Source of the DNA: Sphagnum magellanicum
Taxonomy: Eukaryota > Streptophyta > Sphagnopsida > Sphagnales > Sphagnaceae
Direction: 5' to 3'
Assembly: GCA_021904315.1 (NCBI GenBank)
Contig: CM038912.1
Coordinates: 9,449,061 to 9,513,060 of the forward strand
DNA length: 64,000 nucleotides
Position numbers and translations under genes: made by a program. A model generated the notes under the pieces. The model saw only the letters and a list, made by a program, of their open reading frames with translations. It was not told the origin of the DNA and ran no database searches. Numbering within the stretch: the first letter of the stretch is position 1; each line of letters opens with the position of its first letter. This document shows positions 1-12,860 of this stretch, piece by piece.

Positions 1-317
1 TTTGCGTCGTTCAATTATTTTGGGTGCTCATGTTTTGGGATCAAAAACTCAATGTAGGAAAAGATTAATCTCTTATAAAAATATAAATGGAACTTCAACC
101 ATGAAAAAACATTGTGAAGATGAACATTTTGACATTTTTAAAATGTATGTTAATGAGATTGTATGACATTGGCATTCTATTGAAACAAATGCCTCTAACA
201 AACAAAGTTCCAAGGTTTGAAAAGTGGTAATTCCAAGATCCATTTCTACATTTTTTTGGTAATATTACAAAATATAAAAATTCAAATGAATAACAAAAAG
301 CTTTCATTTTTTATTTT

Positions 318-1645
318 ATGTTGGTTGTTGTGAAGGGGTTACTCTTTTTAAACATAGTTGAAAACCTATGGATGAAGCAATTTGGCTTACAAAAGGACCC
401 ACAATTGGTGTTTCCATCACGCAAATATTTAATTAAAGAAGTATTACCTTATATGATGACATGCACACTTGAAAAGTTTGTTTTACCTTATGTCAATGCT
501 ATAGTTTTAATCACAACAACATTTGGATGAGTAAAGGTGCACTTGATATTTTTGTCCTTGTGATTAATTTTTTAACATTGGATTGGGAATCAAAAGATGT
601 CACAATTGGTCTATTTAAGACAAAAGGCATTGTTGAAATTAATCTTGTTAATAATTACAAACTTTATTTAAGGAATACAAGTTGACTAACAAAATTATTT
701 GTTATGTGAAATATAAAGGCACAAATCTATCTACAATAACAAACGTTTTTAAACAAATCATTAATTATTATGAATTGGGGACATTGGCACCATTTGAAGG
801 TGGTTGTTCTAGCCATGCCTTTTTAAAAACTTGCCAATATGCCATTTTTGGTGAAAAGTTAAATTCGGGTCTACAGCATGTGAACATGAAATTTGCACAA
901 TCTTCAATTCAAACTTATATAACATGGCCAAAAAAATTAGGGAAAAAAAGGGTAGGATGGAAAAAAAAATCATTTGGTTATAAATTTGTGACCACGAAAT
1001 CTAAGCATATTAATGAAAACAAGGTTTACTTCCAAAATAGCAATGTCCCAGCATGCCCTTGAATTTAGGGTTATTATTCATGTTTGTTATAATCAACAAA
1101 CATTTGCTTTATAAGCAAAATTCCAACACCAAAACTTTGGGCCATTATAGAAAACATTGTTTGAACCCTAACCTCGATTGTATCAAGTTGTGTGTTGAAT
1201 CAACATTATGGTTACTGGTTGTTGAATGATGCACTTGCAAATGTAATTAACCTTTGTGTGAAATTGACCAATAAAATACTTTAACAAGAAATCTAAATGA
1301 ATTATATTCCCCCATTTCAATTTAATGCAAAATTGTTTTTGTTAGCCAAGAGAATGTGATTAGAAGTCACTTATGTGCATACTACATTTTTGAATTGTTT
1401 GCATCAATTTGATCCCCAAAAAAACTCAAATGATGTTGGCTTTAATGTTTGATCCTAGATTCAAGGATCTTTCTATATATATTTCAAATAATTATGCGAT
1501 AATAGAAAAAACCATGATTGTAGCAATAAAGTAAGATTATGAAATTCTAAGTCCTCTTTTGTGTTCAACTTATAAAAAAGTTTCTCCTTTTGCAAAACAC
1601 CCCTCAAATTATAACCCCCAAGAATGGCCATTAGCAATGTTTAGT
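318..1645 (+). mobile_element. Decayed hAT-type transposase remnant
   Basis: Plus-strand pieces match, from memory of the family, a plant hAT/BED-type transposase. 318-530 holds the block with VFPSRK and LEKFVLP; the frame shifts near 529 and continues at 532-680 (WMSKGALDIFVLVINFL); 682-1,062 holds YVKYKGTNLST, then a Cys/His-rich stretch (GCSSHAFLKTCQYA) and TWPKKLGKK. After about 370 bases with many stops, the C-terminal landmark MLALMFDPRFKDL is readable at about 1,433-1,475 and related sequence runs to about 1,645. The pieces are collinear, so this is one broken gene and not several small genes. I see frame changes near 529 and 680 and numerous stops after 1,062. No N-terminal BED finger, terminal inverted repeats or 8-bp target duplication were found, so the element ends are unknown. 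It is non-functional as it stands. Confidence 0.8.
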
Positions 1646-2330
1646 GTAAGATCGACTTAAGATCAAATTGTCATGGAACATGTAATTTTTTTAGTTTTTC
1701 TAATCACATGAAAGTTTTTAATTTTTATGATCGTAGATTTTAATAAAATGTATATAAATCAAATGTGTAATGCTAATAATTTTTCTTTGACTATATGTGC
1801 AATGGGAACTTGCATGTTTTCAAATTTTGCAATTAGTTGCAAAGTCTTGTGAAGATCCATTATAGTGGTGGAACGTGCATGAGGTGAAATGTATAGTTGT
1901 TAGATTTTAAGTATCATGGGAAGTTAAATTGAAACAAAATGGATTTTTCTATTGTTGGGATTCTAATAATACATGTCAACTTCAAATTTGAAACTTAAAT
2001 CAACTTACATTAATTTCCAAAAAGTGGCCAAATGATCCATGCTTTAGTTGTGAAGCATTTGTAAAGGCTAAATCTTTTTATAGCTTTAGGGGATCTTGAA
2101 ACATATTTCCTATATCAAATCTTATATATAAATTCACTTGGTCTTCCCATCCGTGACATGACGTTCTGCTGCATAATCATTTTTTATGTTTCTGCTGCGG
2201 AACCGGCCATAGGGAAAAGCATTTTCGTCTAGAACTGGCACCCCCAGGAAACCCGTTTGATTTCTACACAACTGTCCGTCCGTCTGTGCTTCTTTTTTAA
2301 TCTTTTTTTTTGGATTAAAAAATAATAAAA
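1646..2330. other. AT-rich stretch, no gene seen
   Basis: No open frame or recognisable domain. The part after about 2,150 is somewhat richer in GC, with a run of C/T-rich sequence, and could be the edge of an unidentified insertion that continues into the repeats at 2,333. Confidence 0.5.
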
Positions 2331-2332
2331 AA

Positions 2333-2570
2333 GAAATGGGCAGAAAAATCTAAGGCTACGTATTTGCTTCTTTTTTTGGATTTGTTTTTTCGTATTTTTC
2401 TCCCCTTCTCTTAAATTAACAAAAATGAAGAAACAAAATAAAAAATAAGAAATGGGCAGAAAAATCTAAGGCTACGTATTTGCTTTTTTTTTTATCTTTT
2501 TTTTTTAATTTGTTTTTTTGGAAAAATCTAAGGCTACATATTTGCTTCTTTTTTTATCTTTTTTTTTTTG
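2333..2570 (+). repeat. Three copies of a short pyrimidine-rich repeat
   Basis: A motif centred on AAAAATCTAAGGCTACGTAT, followed by TTTGCTT and a long T run, occurs at about 2,343, 2,459 and 2,522. The first two copies share a longer upstream stretch containing AAATGGGCAG. Spacing is unequal (about 116 and 63 bases), so this looks like local slippage or duplication within T-rich sequence and not a regular satellite. Confidence 0.75.
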
Positions 2571-2657
2571 GATGAGGTCTGGCCAGCAGCTCCGGGGAGC
2601 ATTCACAACAACCGTGCAGGAGGAGAGGTTGCTTCCGGTCCGAAGTAAGTAACGGCG

Positions 2658-2658
<1 letters not shown>

Positions 2659-2688
<30 letters not shown>
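2659..2688 (+). repeat. Uninterrupted 30-base poly-G tract
   Basis: Thirty consecutive G residues follow AACGGCGC. Such a tract can form G-quadruplexes and is prone to slippage; its exact length in an assembly may be unreliable. The minus-strand ORF across it (a proline run) is an artefact of the homopolymer. Confidence 0.9.
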
Positions 2689-2690
<2 letters not shown>

Positions 2691-2692
2691 TG

Positions 2693-2707
2693 GGTGCATT
2701 ATGCACC
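2693..2707. repeat. 15-base palindrome next to the G tract
   Basis: GGTGCAT-T-ATGCACC is a perfect 7-bp inverted repeat around one central base, starting 5 bases after the poly-G tract. It may be the tip of a terminal inverted repeat or chance; I have no matching partner elsewhere in the window. Confidence 0.6.
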
Positions 2708-5700
2708 GGGTTCACATTAGTTAAATAGGAGTTTGAAGAATGGTCAATTAAATCATTATGTTGAGCTTATTGATATGGAAATTTTTGATTTTTACATTTA
2801 CATTTATGTTTAGTAGGGCAAGTGGCACCTTATCTAATTTGATCTCAATGACTTGTCATTTTATGTATGTTTAAAAATTAAAAAATTGAAGTATTTTTAT
2901 GCAATTATATTATTGTAATTTGACATCACAATGTGTGCATTGTCCCATTATATTTAGGCCTTTAAAATTTGTCTAAATAAATTCCAAAATGTGAAAAAAA
3001 TCCCATTTTTGTTGAATAAGATACAATGACTTACCTTTTTTTTTACCCCAATTAAAGGTATATGATACAAGGTACTTGAACCTTATCCTAATGGGAAAAA
3101 ATAATAATATACCTTTACCCATTGGTTAAATAAATTAAAAATGTGTATATACCCTTACCTTATGATATATCAAAAACAATATACCCAAACAATGTTGATT
3201 TGAACCTCTTTGACATCTACACCATTGAACTCCTTTTGTGTTTATAATACAATAATCTTGTTTTTCATATTGGTTGTAAATTCTATCACATGTATTATAT
3301 TCTTATATATATGTTTTAAAAAATTAATAGTTAAGGTTTTTTTTAACATTAAATTTTAATATAATATGTACATAATATAATTGGATCATGCATTTACATT
3401 ATATTTTAAAGCATGTGATGTTTTGAAAATAAAAATGTAAAAAATTAATCTTGGGTTTGAAAGGGGTTATATTTTCAAATTTGCTTGATTTTTCCATTTT
3501 ATGATTTGTAAAAGAATTCAATTTTTTATGTGAAGGTCTAAGTTTTGAAGTGTCAACAAAGTGGAATTTAAGACCTATGACAACAAACACAATGTGTCCT
3601 AAATACACATATATCAAAGTACCTTGCAATATGATTACCATAGTACCTTGATAACTTTGGCACAAATTATATTATCTTTAGAAATGTTGAAAATTTCAAC
3701 AAATATTTTGTTAATTTTATTTTTTTTGTGATGGAAACAAGATTCTTTGAAATATTTGAAAAAATATTTTATTTTCAAAAATGGGATCTTCAAACTCAAT
3801 GAATTATTCAATATACATGTGTTAAAACCACCCCTATATTATCACATGTCATGGAGTTATCCATTTATTTACTATTAATTTTACTAGTTGGGATTCATGT
3901 GACCCTCACAAGTTAGCATGGCAAAAAAAATTGACAGCCAATTATAGTTAATTAATTCTATGAAGGAATGAGAGATGAATTTGATAAAAGGACACCTTTG
4001 AATTTTAAGGGCTAGGATACAAATTGAATTTAATTTTAATTGGATTCAATATCACAATATAATACCATAAAAATTTGAAATTGTTGTTATTTATCTTAAC
4101 ACATATGTGAACACAAGCCAAAAATAAATTCTTCCAATTCAACATTCAATGCATCAAACATTGTGTTAAATTGTAAAATTATATACTTTTAGTTTTAACA
4201 TAATTTGATATGAATTGTTGAAATAAATTTATTCAAATATCTACACTTTAATTTGGCTTCATGTGTTTTATTACTCACATGGTCAACTCTATATTATATG
4301 CACATGTTTTGCAATAATTTATCCACATATCTTAAATTGGAAGAAATCAATGTTTCAACAAATGATAAGAAATTACATAGCATTTTATTCATTGTTATTC
4401 TCATTTAATAGCCTTGCACATGTTCAAGTTGTAAGGATAGTTGTATTCTAACCCATAGCAAATTCATTGTGAATAAACACAACTTTAAATGAAACTATCA
4501 TTAATTATGGATGATTCCATATCTTTTGTATGTGGCATACCATAAATACAAATGTTTTTGGATCAAATTTGAGCATACGCATTCTTGGATAATATATATG
4601 TTAATGATTGAAATTGTTAAATCCAATATGTATGTAGTATCAGCAATAAAACAATTCATTATTTGTTTATGAAATTCAAACTACCTTGTAACAACAATTT
4701 GATGAAGCTTGGGATTTCATTGTTATGCTTCAATCACAATTGGCCATAAATTGCATACAATTATGATAATATCACATCGATGCATGTGTAATGCTATGGT
4801 AACTTTTTGTGCATGTTGATTACTTCCATCAAATTCATACATTTTAATAACTTCCATTTCCCCCCTTTCTTTTCTTCCACCTCCTTTGCAACCTTGTTGT
4901 TTTTATAATTTTCGTCATCTATATCATCTTCTTCACAATTTCAAACAAATTTAATCTTGGTTGTTTGATCATTTTTTGTCAATAAACTCTTTGCAAATTT
5001 GATCAATTGGTTGTTCCATGATCATAATATGTTTTATTTGACAATCAATATCTTTTGCAAAGCTTTTACTTCCTTTCATAAACATGTTGGGATTGATTGC
5101 ATTAAGTAAGTTGATGGATCATGGACAACTATAATTCACAAAGCAAATGTGTTGTTTTGATACCCTTTTGATAAATCAAAGGAACAACACTTTCTTTTTC
5201 TTCCTCATTTATTCTTCCTTTTATTTATCTTTCACCACCCACCATGGACTACAATTGATCCTCTAGTTTCATGAATATCCATACTATTACCTTGGGGGCT
5301 TCAACACAAATTATATATATATATATATAAATGTTGAAATTTTCACAAAAAAATAAATTTCAAAGAAACAACTTTTGTGAAGAAAAATGAAGAATCTTTT
5401 CAAATATTATGCAATATTTTATTTTCAAAATGGAATATTCAACATTACTTAATTACTCGATAGACATGTGCTAAAGCTAACCCTTGTACTACGATATCCA
5501 ACATCAAACATACCCATTCATAAATAAATTTGAAAGCTAAAGGGTCCAAACATGAATGAACCAATCGTGTTAAGTTTTACAAAAGGACTAATGAATCCTT
5601 TTGTCTAAAATCAAATTCTTCTTATTAAAAAACTTTGAAATGATTTTTTTTTTTAAATTCCTTTTCGGCAACTTGTTGCCTCAATACATCACCATCATGT

Positions 5701-6023
5701 GATTATCAATGTTGAAAGTATGTTCATTTCAAAATTTCCTTCTTTCAATTACACAAGAAAAAGAACATACCAAGTAGGCACTAATGCAAATCCCTCTCTA
5801 GAATCCTAATGCAATTTTTCAATTTGAGCTCTCTTTCTTTTTCCCTCCCACCAACACCACCACCACCAATACGTTTCCATTCCAATAATTTTCAAATTTT
5901 TTTCTTCTTCTATCTTTTCATTACAAAAGATTGCCAATAAGTACCAAAGTCCTATTTCCTTATTGATAGCCATGTTCACTTATTCACTATCATTTTCTCA
6001 CTATGTTTTTTCTCATTAAATTG
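2708..6023. other. AT-rich repeat-derived DNA, no gene
   Basis: No credible coding region. Two stretches, about 3,685-3,840 and 5,320-5,510, are diverged direct copies of each other. They share the order aatgttgaaa-tttc..., tattttattttcaaaa and acatgtg(t/c)taaa, so they may be the ends or solo copies of an old element about 1.6 kb apart. A TA microsatellite lies at about 5,312-5,330. Confidence 0.45.
5312..5330. repeat. TA microsatellite
   Basis: About nine TA dinucleotides in a row in otherwise AT-rich sequence. Confidence 0.8.
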
Positions 6024-6558
6024 TGGTAAATGTTAATATTCTAACATTTTAATTATGGAATTCTTTACTTAACTTATTATTTTCAAACATATAAAGTTTG
6101 TATAACAACAATTATAAAAATCAAAAGTAAAACTCAACACAAAATGCACTACAAAATACGTGTATACATTAATTGCCTTTGCAAGGATTTGAAAACAAAA
6201 TCAAGCCATATCATATTGAGAAAAAATAGAAAACATGAAACAAAATTACATTATAGTATTAATGTTCTTCTCCATCAAAATTGATCTAAAACTCCAACAT
6301 GAGCTTCTCCATTTCTTTCAAAACCACTAAATGTGTTTCATGCATAATTTTCTTAATACTCCAATGTTTAACCATCTATTATACATTTCTTAAGAAATCT
6401 TCCTTAGGTTCTTGCCATTAGCTTCAATTCAAAATTGCTCATGAATCCTAATCAACTCACCTACTTTGTCTTACTACTCCTTTGTCCACCATGTCAAACA
6501 TTGATATTTCCCTTTTTCCAGCTTGTCCAATAGGGACATCACAATTTTGCCCCTAACA
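6024..6558 (-). mobile_element. LTR-like sequence (putative left, 3' LTR of Ty3/gypsy fossil)
   Basis: This stretch aligns by eye over most of its length with 28,000-28,496 in the same orientation. Shared landmarks include aatattctaaca near the left edge, aaaagtaaaactcaacacaaaa, ttgttcttctccatca-like sequence and the atcaactcac block. The left edge begins TGGTAAATG (28,000 has TGATAAATG). The right edge is placed tentatively at CCTAACA, where a C run (a polypurine tract on the minus strand) follows. If the two are LTRs of one element, its body lies between them and reads on the minus strand. Target duplications do not match, so pairing is inferred from orientation and homology. Old and diverged. 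Confidence 0.55.
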
Positions 6559-7249
6559 TTACCCCCCCTATATGTATTTGGATTCCATCTTCAAAATCCT
6601 ATGATTGGTATAATACATAACTATATTAACATAAATAATTATTATTATGTATGGACTGGACTACATGTTCCTCTTGATTTTCTACTATAGTTACATATTC
6701 TATAGCATAATTCCCTAAGTTGTGGATTGCTCCCCTTCCGCTATAGATAACCCTTGATTCTAAGGTTGAATATGTTGATGCAATGGTGTTGTGCATCTAC
6801 AGCAACCTCTTTGTGACCATTATCACCTTCATCTAGGGATGTGGTTGATGTTGTAGTAGATGTACCAAATTTTGTTGATTAACATATAATCGGTGTTGTT
6901 GCATACTTAGTTGATTATGTAAGTGTAGATATATGTTGTGATTGCTCCTATACTTATGTGGCTACCACCTTAGTTTGGTCTACTGGGTGAACATATTTTT
7001 CTTGCTCCCCAAGAATCTCCTCTATGGCAATTCCTCTTTACATTTCTTCAGGTACTATTGATTGCACTTCATGTGCTTCTCCATAACATTGATGACAGCA
7101 TAAAAGGGGTAGAAGGTAGATTGGGCACAAATTATATTCAATAGTTTGTGTAGTGAGCTAGATCGGTGGTATAAATATGTTAAGGAAAGTAAAGGGGATA
7201 AGAAAGATACTTATTAATTTGCATTGGTATTGGCAAAATATTTCAGTAT

Positions 7250-9240
7250 CTATTTGTGCATCAAAAGGAGAATCCACAGAACCCACCAACCAAGGTTAAA
7301 AGAACTAAGGAGATGTAGACAACACTAGAGAATGGAAAGAAAGTTGCAGCAAACTTTCCAATAAGTGCTTTTAAGAAGAAGAACATAATTGAGGAAGGAG
7401 GAACCTTAGGCTTAGGAGTGAAAAGGGAGTAGGAGAGCGTAGATTTAAAGGCACATAAAATGATGAGGGGTAGAGTGGAACCATCTGCAGTGCCAACAAT
7501 GGTACATGTAGCTAAATAGATTACAGAAATACCACTAATGAGAACTCCACAATAAACACATTTACAAAAGTAGAAGCAAGAGGTACCATAGTTGACAGCT
7601 CCATGGAGAAATAGTTGAAGGAATAGAGCCATGAAGTTAAGAGGGAACATGACACAAGGTTTCTAGAGGGTGAAAAACATCTACACTTTGATGCAAATGT
7701 ATATGAAAATTGGGTGGAGACCACTACAAGTCCACATCATTTGCAACATTTGGAACAACATTTGCAATAACAAAAATAGTAAACACATGAAGGTTTACAT
7801 GATATTAAACTATAGATGGAGAGAGTGGTGACACAACCTGTTTTTGAAGAGTTCAAACCAACAAAACTATAGTACCACCTAATAGACCATAATCTCCAGA
7901 GGGATTCCCATTTGAATTTGAACTAGGGAAAAGAATGGTGTAGGAGTTGGGATCATATGTAGAAGGATCTATAGATCTTACAACATAGACAAGTACACCA
8001 AAGTTTGTGGAGGAGGTAGCTACAGAAGTAATGAAAACAGATAAGGCACCTAAGTTATTTCAAACCATGGCAACTGTGAGTCTAAATATGGGGAATTTGA
8101 CTCTAGAGGTAAACACTTTGAAGACTAAATTGGCTATAAAGGAGAAGGAGAAGGTAGTGTTATAGGACAAATTGGATAAGGAAAGAGATTTCCAAAAGGG
8201 GTATAAGCATAATGTGGAAATTTGGAGGAAGTATAGGGTAGAGGTTGAGTAGAAGATTAAAGTGCTCATTAAAAAACTGCAAGATGCGAATGAGGAGCTC
8301 AAGGGTAGCACAACAGGGTTGAAATCATAGGATGAAGAATTGAAAGATTTAACGCAAAAGATTACAATCTAGGAAACCATAGAGAGGAAGTGGACAGAGG
8401 CATTGTTTCTTCATAAAAAACAACATGAGGTTTTGGATAGTCAAGTGAAAGCACTAACTAAGGAAAATAAGGAGAAGGAAAATGTTTTGACATATTTGGA
8501 ATTGATAAATTAGAAGAATGTATTTCTATTGCAATCTAAGGAGCTTAGAAAAAAGACAACAAAGGCAGAAAGAAAGAAGTTAATGAAGGACAAAGAGTAT
8601 CAGAGAAATCTACAACACTCATAAACACAGCTGGAGATGGCACAGAAATAGGGGAAGAATTTAGATCCAGCTAGTGTCAAGAAAAGACGAAAGGATTATG
8701 AACAGATGTTGAAGTACTATACCTTGATGAGGACAAAAAACAAGATGAAGGATTTTGAGGCAAAATATGAGGAATGGTGGGAGGTTATAGAGGAATATTT
8801 TACAAAGGAGTTGGAGAAGAATCTGGCTCAGTATAGAACTAATGAACAAATTCTGAAGTATAAGTTGGAAGCTTATCAACAGAATTTTCCAGATTTCATC
8901 ATGGTAGTCAAACAAATACAAAGGTATCGAGCCAAGATGAAGAGACATAAACAAGGCCTAATGGAACAATTCAGGAGGAAGAAATGCAAACTATGGAACC
9001 ACATGACCTTAGAAGTAGAGCAGCTCAGGAGGAGGAGGTATAACCAAATAAACCATAGGACTTTAGAGGAGGGGGTCAAGAAAAGAAAATTATAGAGAAT
9101 TCAAGAACAAGAAAAGGTGGAGGCTATTTTAGCATTAGAAAAGAGGTATCCAAAATATAGTGTTTGGAAATAGAACCACAAATTGAATTAGTGGGGAAGG
9201 AAAACAAAATTGTTTAGTCATAAGTAGATATAGAACCATT
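7250..9240 (+). pseudogene. Fossil coiled-coil reading frame beside the LTR, probable retroelement antisense ORF
   Basis: One plus-strand frame keeps coding character across most of about 2 kb: a basic, polar N-terminal part followed by a long heptad-type coiled-coil rich in Lys, Glu, Gln and Leu. The longest unbroken part is 8,706-9,095 (129 codons). I do not recognise the product. It is broken, with roughly a dozen or more interruptions, nearly all of one kind that fits decay of methylated cytosines. It lies on the strand opposite to the Ty3/gypsy remains, just inside the putative 3' LTR. This is where some large plant Ty3/gypsy lineages carry an antisense ORF. The link is inference; it could be an unrelated insertion. 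The hydrophobic minus-strand ORFs here are shadows. Confidence 0.55.
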
Positions 9241-10057
9241 GGTTCATGTACAGTTGAGATTACAAAACTATAGTAGGGGAGACAAATGTTTAGAAGGATA
9301 TAAAATACTTTCATTTCATTTTTGTCATTTTACAAGGATTTTAGGGATGGAATCCAAAGTATAGAAGGGGTAATGTTAAAGGGTTAGGATGAGTACATGA
9401 TTTTGGATGAACAAGGCATTTAGGATAGTGTTTGATGAGGGAACTTTGTTGGTTTGAATTTTGAATTCATGTTAGTTTTGATCATGATGAGGAGACTAGG
9501 GATTATTCCAAGGGAGAAAGTTCTAGAAAATAAAGGGAGATTCTTAGACACAAAGTTTTAGAAAGAAAAGTGAAAGGAGCTATAGGTACTTGCAGTAAAA
9601 AACCATAAACTTTCTTTTGATATACCACATATTTTAATTATTGTTTTGGGATTTTTTTCAACAAAACATGGGATTCTATTGTAATTTTGATTCATGATTA
9701 CATTAATACAAAAAAACACATACTTCTACAATGAATTTTAATTGTTTTAGTATGAGAATATGATGAAATGAAATGTAATCTTCTTTATAAAGTTTTTTTT
9801 TACAATGTATTTTGAAATGCAGATTTTGGTTATATGAAATAACCATGAATATGGTGTTTTAACGAATGGTAGTGTTAAGAATGTTGAAAATTAAGGTAGG
9901 CATAATGAACATATGCATGTGAAATGAAAATATGTTATTACAGTAATGTGAAATATTTTACAGGAATTAAATTTCACTTTTACCACATGCACTTAATTAG
10001 CCAATAGTAACATTAACATTTTCTACATTCCCAACAATGTTATGAATAAATTGTAAT
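9241..10057. other. AT-rich stretch, no gene seen
   Basis: No open frame or recognisable domain between the coiled-coil fossil and the CACTA-type element at 10,058. Base composition is similar to the putative retroelement body on either side. Confidence 0.5.
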
Positions 10058-12162
10058 CACTACACCAAAATGCATCATAATTCACTTTGGGTTTCATTAA
10101 ATTTTGAATGAATTTAGACATTTTTACCATGGTGAAACTAATTAACCCCCTAATGAACGGGGATTAATTTTTACGGACAATGAATTGCTCCACTAGTTCC
10201 TAGTAAAATACAAATTTACCAAGCCAGTTCACTTGTTAATTAATTAATTAGGCAACATGGAAATCAATTAAATTTAAGTTATTTAATATTTAATATTATA
10301 TTTAATATTATTGATAATTTTATGATTTTCAACCTATGAATTATTGACATGTGTCAGTACTTAACCTAGGTACATAGGCCATGTAATCAACCTAAGTAGG
10401 CACCTATTTTAGGGAACTACATAGAAAAATATTTGGTCAACTTACCATTGTTGACCGCAAACAAACCATTTGTGAAGTTTGATCCTTTGACTTTTAGGAT
10501 GGAGGCCAACACCCTTACTGTCAAGCCATCACACTTGTTGTGATAATGTGTCACATTGCATTTTATTTATCAAATACTTCATTTTAAACATTACAAAAAC
10601 ATAACTTTGAAAATTCATATCTTATTGAAATTTTGTCCAAATGAAATGATTTAATTTTTAAATTTTTTTTCTTCAATAATGTACATAATTACATTTATTT
10701 CCTTTTGAAAGTGTAAAATCATTTGAATTTTATTTTTTTGAATATCACTATTCAATAACATTTCAATGTTCATTCATTTGGAAAAAAAAATGTTTAATAA
10801 ATGGATAATTTTTTTTGTTAATGTAATAATACTACCTATGTTAGGCTATTTTTAGCTATTATAGGGCTAATTTCATTGTTCTAAGTTACTTGACCTTACA
10901 TTATTTATGGCTATTTATGGTTATTTATGGTTATTATTATTTTTTGGGGTTATTTTTAACTATTTCACCTTAAGTTATTTTCAACTATTGTAAGTTATGT
11001 TTGGTTATTATAAGTTATTTCACTTTAGGTTATTTGTGGCTATTATAAAAAAATTTCTATTCTAAGTTATTTCATTTTAGGTTATTTTTGGCTATGTGAA
11101 ATTATTGTTGTTATTAAAGGTTATTTCACCTTATGTTATTATTGGATATTATAGGCTATATTACCATGGGCTATTTGTAGCTATTATATTGGTGGCTATT
11201 AGTGGTTATTTTATTGATGTGTATATATTCTTTTGGTGGCTATTGTTGGTTATTTTATTGGTGGCTATTAGTGATTATTCTATTGATGGCTATTGGTGTC
11301 TATTCTATTAATGGTTATTAGTAGTTATTATATTGGTGTTTATTGTAGGTTAAATTATCATAGGCTATTAATGGTTATTAATGGCCATTATATTAATGGT
11401 TATTGTTGGTTATTTTATTGTAGGCCATTGGTGGTTATTTTATTGATGATTATTCTATTGGTGACTATTAGTGGCTATTTTATTAATGGTTATTATCTGT
11501 TATTATTGGTTATAATCAGTTATTAGATTGTAAGTCATTGGTGGTTATCTTATTAGTGACTATTGATGGTTATTCTATTAGTGGCTATTATATTGTAAAT
11601 TATTGTAAGATATTTTAAACTTATTATGATAGGTTATTAGTAGTTATTTTATTGTGAGTTATTTTATATTATTTTTCATAGGCTATTATTGGTTATTCTA
11701 AGTTATTTTACCTTAGGTCATTATATTATATTCTAGATTTTAAGATTATTATACTTAGAATAAAATAATTTATAATAACTTAAAGTAAAAGACCTATAAT
11801 AAGTTAGCTATAATACTTTAAGGTAAAATCACGTATAATAATTTAAGGTATAATAATTTATAATAGTTTATTATAACTTAGGGTATAAATTAAAATAACT
11901 GAAATAACTTAAAATAATGTAAGGAATATTATAAAGTAGCATAAGATATTTAAAACAACAACATAAAAATAAAAATATTTAGCACAATAAATTATAATGG
12001 TGAATTATGTTAATTAATAGTGAAACACGATGTTTACATAGTCATATTATGGTGAAATAACTTTAACCAAGGTGAAATCACTAAAATGTAATGAACTTAT
12101 TTCACTTTTAAAGTCCCATAGTGATTTAGGCTATTGAACTACACCCCACTTTTGTACCAGTG
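10058..12162. mobile_element. Non-autonomous CACTA-type element A with TSD AAT
   Basis: The left end reads CACTACACCAAAATG and the right end, reverse-complemented, reads CACTGGTACAAAAGTG. The subterminal sequences also resemble each other (aattcactttggg against aatcactatggg). A 3-bp duplication AAT lies immediately outside both ends (10,055-10,057 and 12,163-12,165), which is the duplication size of the CACTA superfamily. No transposase is present; the interior is AT-rich and dominated by the GGTTATT minisatellite. The termini are imperfect, so the element is probably old. Its ends differ in detail from the other CACTA-type elements in this window, suggesting a separate family. Confidence 0.7.
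10840..12000. repeat. GGTTATT / GGCTATT minisatellite with a strand switch
   Basis: From about 10,840 to 11,730 the plus strand is a degenerate array of 7-30-base units built on GGTTATT, GGCTATT and AAGTTATTT, e.g. TGGTTATTTTATTGATGGC variants. From about 11,740 to 12,000 the same vocabulary appears reverse-complemented (AATAACTTAAGGTA, TATAATAACTT). The array is therefore bipolar, with a T/G-rich left arm and an A-rich right arm that could fold back. The apparent hydrophobic ORFs at 11,096-11,526 are repeat translations and not genes. Confidence 0.8.
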
Positions 12163-12860
12163 AATGGACATTTGAGGATTTAGGTCAAAGAACTTCATCC
12201 TGCTAGTGACTTAAAATAGTGGGGAATAATTTAGTGTGTCCCCAATGGCAACAACACCCCTAGAGCATTTAGATGTTCAAACCAGCCAGGATTAGACTAA
12301 CAACAAGACACAAGTTAATGTTCACAACCATCATGGTTATGGAAATGCACTTTGTGAACGACTAAATGCAACATTGTGTTGTTATTAATTCACTATAGAT
12401 AACCATGTAAACATCTCCAACATCACAAATTTTTTGATTTATGTTTAAACCACAAAGGCAATATGTGGGTTCAGTGGTATTGGCAGCTCCATCTTCTTCA
12501 CAAGTGCCAAATACCAGAAGGTTGTTAGATACCACACAATAAGGTGTTGTTGCCCCATCACTTAAAATTGCTTGGATTGGTAAGAACATTTGTCCCACAA
12601 CTTTGAAAGTTATAACTAGCATAACATCAATATTGGATTTTGTTTACCAATTTGTCCCATGGAACAAATGGTTTTATCAAACACACCTTTAAAACTATGG
12701 CAACCACATAGTTTACAGATAACAGAAGAAGTGGAAAGTTGAACAACTAACCATAGATACAAGGCTTTTTGGTGGAATACCACCACTCCCATTCTACATT
12801 TCCCCCAATGTTGGTGATTGTCCATGCAATTGGACTTGATTGTCACATGCCCACCAATTA
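12163..12860 (-). other. Possible broken coding remnant, unidentified
   Basis: Minus-strand frames at 12,362-12,622 (86 codons) and 12,616-12,846 (76 codons) overlap and may be two halves of one shifted frame. Both are fairly rich in Cys, Gly and Val. I do not recognise a family. The solo LTR at 12,861 is inserted directly upstream. Equally they may be chance ORFs in retroelement-derived DNA. Confidence 0.25.

Noticed and set aside
2505-2699. Proline-rich minus-strand ORF
   Set aside because: Generated by the G30 homopolymer.
7261-7724. Hydrophobic minus-strand ORFs that look like membrane proteins
   Set aside because: They are the antisense shadow of the plus-strand coiled-coil fossil: Lys/Glu-rich codons read backwards give Phe/Leu/Ser. 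The same holds for 8,060-8,311 and 8,661-8,954.
11096-11526. Two hydrophobic plus-strand ORFs
   Set aside because: They are direct translations of the GGTTATT minisatellite, without start context or domain.
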